From an uncultured Bacilli bacterium (GTDB lineage: Bacteria; Bacillota_I; Bacilli_A; RFN20; CAG-631): a DNA stretch of 64,000 bases. The stretch lies in contig CAKPXF010000006.1 in assembly GCA_934201705.1 (NCBI GenBank), positions 1 through 64,000 on the forward strand. The letters run 5' to 3'. Shown here in pieces: positions 61,135 to 64,000 of this stretch (the first letter of the stretch is position 1; the number at the start of each line of letters is the position of its first letter). The notes beneath the pieces were generated by a model, which was not told the origin of the DNA, did not search any database, and worked only from the letters and a program-made list of their open reading frames with translations. Both the position numbers and the translations under genes were made by a program.

Positions 61135-63147
61135 CTAGATTTCTCCATCTCTTATAAATACTTTGACTTTTTCCTCTAATACTTCATATACATGGTCGAT
61201 TGTTTCATTTTGAAGCTGTGTAGCAGCCTTTGAAAAATGGCCACCACCACCCATAGCTTCCATGATAATATGAACATTAAAGTCATTAAGTGAACGAGCA
61301 CTTACTGATACTTCAGTATTACTTGTTTTTCCAATAACGAATACTGCTTGAACATCCTTTGTTGATAATAATTCTTCAGCAACCTTTGATAAAACAGTTC
61401 TTGTAATAATATCTTCTTCTTTAGATGCAGCAATAAAAATACCAGGGGAAACAATTTTAGCATTACTAATTATTTCACTAATTAGCTTCATTTCCTCATA
61501 TTCTTCCTTAAAGAATTCACTAACCTCTTCCATACTAGCTTGATAGTTTTTCAAAATCATAGCCATTTCAAATGTTTTCCCACTAGTTCCTGATTTAAAG
61601 AATTTTGTATCAAGACAAATACCAGATAATAAGAAATTAGCAATTTTTTCACTAATGACTATTTTTGTTGGTTGATAGTAAATTAATTCAGTTACTAATT
61701 CTGAAGCCGAGCTTGATTGTGGCTCATGATATTGGAATACTGGGTTATTAATAAATGAATCTCCTTTTCTGTGGTGATCAATAACGCAAATTTCTTTACA
61801 TTTATCAAGTAGCTTTGGCTGCATTGTTGAATCTGGTCTATGAGTATCAACAACAATCACTAATGTTTGATCATTAACAAGCTGCAAGGCTTTAGCTGGT
61901 GTTAATGTCATTTCAGCTATTTCTTCAACAGAAAAAACATTTCTAAAAGCTTGCTTTGTTTGAAATTCAACTAATGAATCCTCAAATATAAAGTGAGCTT
62001 TAGTATTTAATGATTTACATATAGCATAAACGCCAAGGCTTGCTCCTAAAGCATCAAAGTCCATATTTTTATGTCCCATAATTAAGACATTTTTATCAGT
62101 TTTAATTAAGTTAGATAAGGAAGTTGCTAAAACTCTTCCTCTAACATGAGATCTAGTTTGCTTTATTTCGTTTTTAGCACCAAAGTAATAAAGAGGCTTT
62201 CCAAATTCGTTGACAACAGCTTGGTCACCTCCACGTGAAAGGGCCATATTTAAAGCCATATATGATAATTCACTAGTTCTTAAAATACTTGTTGTATTTC
62301 CTTTTCCAATACCAATTGAAATAGTAAGTGGGTTATCATCCTCTTTAGCTTTTTCTCTTACCTCATCTAAAACAGAAAATCCATTCTTTAAAATATTAAT
62401 ATAATTCTTTTCTTCACCAATAATTAGAAATGAATCATTACCATATGATCTTATAAACAAGTTATTACTTTTTGCCCAAGCCATAATAATTTCTTTAACG
62501 CTTGTAGCAAATAAAACGAATTCAGATTCATTTAATGAAACGATAACGTCTTGGTAGTTATCAATTACGATATGACCAATAAATGGCCTTTCTTGTTCCA
62601 TTTTTTCATCTTGAATAACCTGAGCTGAAACATCCTTTAAATAAATAACCTTAAGGCTAGTGTTAATTTCAATTTTGAATGTTTTACCACTAATTTTTGC
62701 AAATATATCATTGTTATTTTCTTGGATTGTCAATTCATCAAAATCAGGAATTAAATCATAGACCTTTTGACCTAAAATATCTTCCTTTTTTAAAAGTGTT
62801 GTTTGTGATAGCCAAATAACCTCATCAGCTTCATTATAAACAAATATAATAATATCACCAAATTCAAAAACAGGGCTTACCTCATTTCCAAAAAGCGAAG
62901 CAATTGTTATATCAGTTCTATTTAAGTATTTTTCTGATTTTTTTAAATATGAGCACATTATTATCAAATTAAAGATAATGAAAATGATAAATAATAGAAT
63001 TAAACAATACATACTATATTTATCAACAAATTCAATTCCTTTATTTTTATAATAGAAAAATAAAAATACTAAGGTTATAGCTATAATTGTTTCAAAAAAG
63101 TATATAGCAATTATTTTATTTTTATCGTGTCTTAGTTTTTTAAACAT
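61135..63147 (-). CDS. gdpP: Cyclic-di-AMP phosphodiesterase GdpP
   Basis: A membrane-bound enzyme of 670 residues that degrades c-di-AMP. Two N-terminal helices (~13-65) precede a PAS-like domain (~85-170), a degenerate GGDEF domain (~175-310) and the DHH/DHHA1 module. That module contains Met-Gly-His-Lys-Asn-Met-Asp-Phe-Asp-Ala near 354-363, Ile-Asp-His-His-Arg near 455 and Gly-Gly-Gly-Gly-His-Phe-Ser near 637. All metal-binding residues appear intact. It is the first gene of the gdpP-rplI-dnaB-walJ cluster, with a -10 TATAAT at 63180-63185 on the minus strand. Confidence 0.93.
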   Translation of the reverse strand: MFKKLRHDKNKIIAIYFFETIIAITLVFLFFYYKNKGIEFVDKYSMYCLILLFIIFIIFNLIIMCSYLKKSEKYLNRTDITIASLFGNEVSPVFEFGDIIIFVYNEADEVIWLSQTTLLKKEDILGQKVYDLIPDFDELTIQENNNDIFAKISGKTFKIEINTSLKVIYLKDVSAQVIQDEKMEQERPFIGHIVIDNYQDVIVSLNESEFVLFATSVKEIIMAWAKSNNLFIRSYGNDSFLIIGEEKNYINILKNGFSVLDEVREKAKEDDNPLTISIGIGKGNTTSILRTSELSYMALNMALSRGGDQAVVNEFGKPLYYFGAKNEIKQTRSHVRGRVLATSLSNLIKTDKNVLIMGHKNMDFDALGASLGVYAICKSLNTKAHFIFEDSLVEFQTKQAFRNVFSVEEIAEMTLTPAKALQLVNDQTLVIVVDTHRPDSTMQPKLLDKCKEICVIDHHRKGDSFINNPVFQYHEPQSSSASELVTELIYYQPTKIVISEKIANFLLSGICLDTKFFKSGTSGKTFEMAMILKNYQASMEEVSEFFKEEYEEMKLISEIISNAKIVSPGIFIAASKEEDIITRTVLSKVAEELLSTKDVQAVFVIGKTSNTEVSVSARSLNDFNVHIIMEAMGGGGHFSKAATQLQNETIDHVYEVLEEKVKVFIRDGEI

Positions 63148-63198
63148 TTAATCACGTCCTTTTAAAAGTTTTCCCTTTTATTATAACATAATAAAACA

Positions 63199-63765
63199 TT
63201 AATTAAATAGAGTAAGAAGAATAAAAAATAAATCAAGCAATAAAAAGAAACAATAAATAATAATCTTTGTTATTTCATTTTTGTTAGCTTTTACTTTTTG
63301 GCTTTTAATAAGCTCAATAATATTTTTTAGCAATTTTTCCTTTTCATCATAGGATAAATTTAAAAATGATATTTTTGTAGTATGCTCATTTTTATATTTG
63401 TTAATTTTTATATGATTAACCCTATAGGCTACATTTTGGTATTTATCATCACAAGATATTAAGTAATTAACTATTGTCGCTTCACTTAAATTATAGCCAT
63501 TTATTAGCCAATAAACCCTGTTTTTACTTAATGTGACGTATAATGTTAATACTATAGGAAGTAAGCATACAAGTATAATTCCTAAAACTATTTTTCCTGT
63601 AAAAGCAATTAAAAAACCAACTAATGATAAATAAAAAAAGGAAATATAGTATTTTTCGTCAAGTACATATTTTTTTTGCTTTAAAAATAAAATTGCTAAA
63701 ATAATTCTATAAATTATTAAAATATCCATAAGTATTAAAAAAAATAAAATTCCACTATCGTTCAT
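63199..63765 (-). CDS. Small membrane protein of unknown function (188 aa)
   Basis: Not recognised. It has hydrophobic helices at about residues 4-25, 40-58, 62-80 and 168-187, with a soluble basic stretch (~85-165) between. That soluble part contains Asn-His-Ile-Lys-Ile-Asn-Lys-Tyr-Lys and Ser-Tyr-Asp-Glu-Lys-Glu-Lys-Leu, recalling small PH-like or YcxB-type membrane-anchored domains, but too weakly to name. It lies 51 bp upstream of gdpP on the same strand and diverges from ispE. It may be co-transcribed with the gdpP cluster. Confidence 0.6.
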   Translation of the reverse strand: MNDSGILFFLILMDILIIYRIILAILFLKQKKYVLDEKYYISFFYLSLVGFLIAFTGKIVLGIILVCLLPIVLTLYVTLSKNRVYWLINGYNLSEATIVNYLISCDDKYQNVAYRVNHIKINKYKNEHTTKISFLNLSYDEKEKLLKNIIELIKSQKVKANKNEITKIIIYCFFLLLDLFFILLTLFN

Positions 63766-63806
63766 ATTCTTTCTTTCCCCATCTTTATTAATTTTAACAT
63801 ATGTTT

Positions 63807-63812
63807 TATAAT
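63807..63812 (+). promoter_or_regulatory. -10 element of ispE
   Basis: TATAAT, 27 bp before the ATG. GGGGTG follows as ribosome site. The -35 is poor. Confidence 0.5.
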
Positions 63813-63838
63813 AAAATAAAGATTATCGGGGTGACAAA

Positions 63839-64000
63839 ATGAAATCATATTCTAAAATTAACTTAGCCTTAAGTATTGTTAATAAAAATAAGCCTAATGG
63901 CTTACATGAGCTTGATTCATTAAATTTAATAACTTCATTACATGATGTAATAAAGGTTAAGTTTTATGATGAAGGTAATGATATTAAAATATCTTCTAAT
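63839..64000 (+). CDS. ispE: 4-diphosphocytidyl-2-C-methyl-D-erythritol kinase, N-terminal part
   Basis: The first 54 codons are present before the window ends. Lys-Ser-Tyr-Ser-Lys-Ile-Asn-Leu-Ala-Leu (2-11) and Gly-Leu-His-Glu-Leu-Asp-Ser (21-27) match the start of IspE, a GHMP kinase of the non-mevalonate isoprenoid pathway (normally Lys-x-x-Ala-Lys-Ile-Asn-Leu and Gly-Tyr-His-Glu-Leu). The Ser for Ala in the first motif is conservative. The ATP-binding motif lies outside the window, so the call rests on the N-terminus only. Confidence 0.8.
   Translation, partial: MKSYSKINLALSIVNKNKPNGLHELDSLNLITSLHDVIKVKFYDEGNDIKISSN

Noticed and set aside
1..64000. Mycoplasma-type genetic code (TGA = Trp)
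   Set aside because: Trp is encoded by TGG throughout and core genes have normal lengths with TGA as stop. Reading TGA as Trp does not repair the rhs frameshifts.

Overview
The window comes from an AT-rich, low-GC Gram-positive (Bacillota) genome. It looks like an uncultured gut Bacilli/Erysipelotrichia/RF39-type organism. The basis is very high A+T, TGG used for Trp so that code 11 gives full-length core proteins, many type II lipoproteins, small spore-protein genes (cotJ-type, cse60-like), a ComEA/ComEC/HolA block, a GdpP-bL9-DnaB block, and a large extracellular glycan locus. The taxonomy is inferred from gene content only; no rRNA or tRNA gene was found.

Layout. 1-5.3 kb holds the 3' end of a surface protein, an unknown lipoprotein, a nucleoside kinase, aroQ and a MATE transporter. 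5.3-9.05 kb is a decayed accessory island: two rhs-CT (toxin-tip) cassettes with near-identical core ends, a candidate immunity gene after each, an Rhs-like remnant, and an IS66 remnant. 9.05-18.3 kb has a folate-type ECF S component behind a clear THF riboswitch, a cse60-like gene, galK, a heterodimeric ABC exporter, pepV, and a cotJA/cotJB fusion followed by cotJC. 18.3-19.6 kb holds an XRE regulator and a DUF3990-like gene broken by an amber codon.

19.7-45.2 kb is one large glycan-utilisation locus, nearly all on the minus strand. It has two LplB/CarB-type sugar permeases, a lipoprotein solute-binding protein, a divergent AraC regulator, GH36-like alpha-galactosidases, a GH39-like lipoprotein, a six-hairpin-type glycosidase, a sialate-O-acetylesterase-like enzyme, an SGNH hydrolase lipoprotein, two paralogous small beta-rich proteins and two giant LamG-repeat surface proteins. 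No transport ATPase is encoded in the locus. A shared MsmK/UgpC-type ATPase lies at 51.8-53.0 kb beside a PucR-like regulator, and both promoters carry the same 17-bp palindrome.

45.2-53.6 kb is housekeeping (CarD, HolA, ComEC, ComEA, GreA, ABC-F, MsmK). 53.9-58.2 kb holds a secreted subtilisin whose propeptide-like domain recurs in two flanking lipoproteins. Each lipoprotein gene is preceded by a copy of the same structured leader. 58.5-64 kb is WalJ, DnaB, bL9, GdpP, a small membrane protein and the start of ispE.

The most distinctive signals are: (i) a recurrent C-terminal tripartite tail (Gly-Cys-Lys-Gly/Ser, hydrophobic stretch, Lys/Arg-rich end) on five surface proteins, with no LPXTG; (ii) the subtilisin / propeptide-lipoprotein module with duplicated leader RNAs; (iii) the PucR-like/MsmK operator pair; and (iv) the orphan rhs-CT array.
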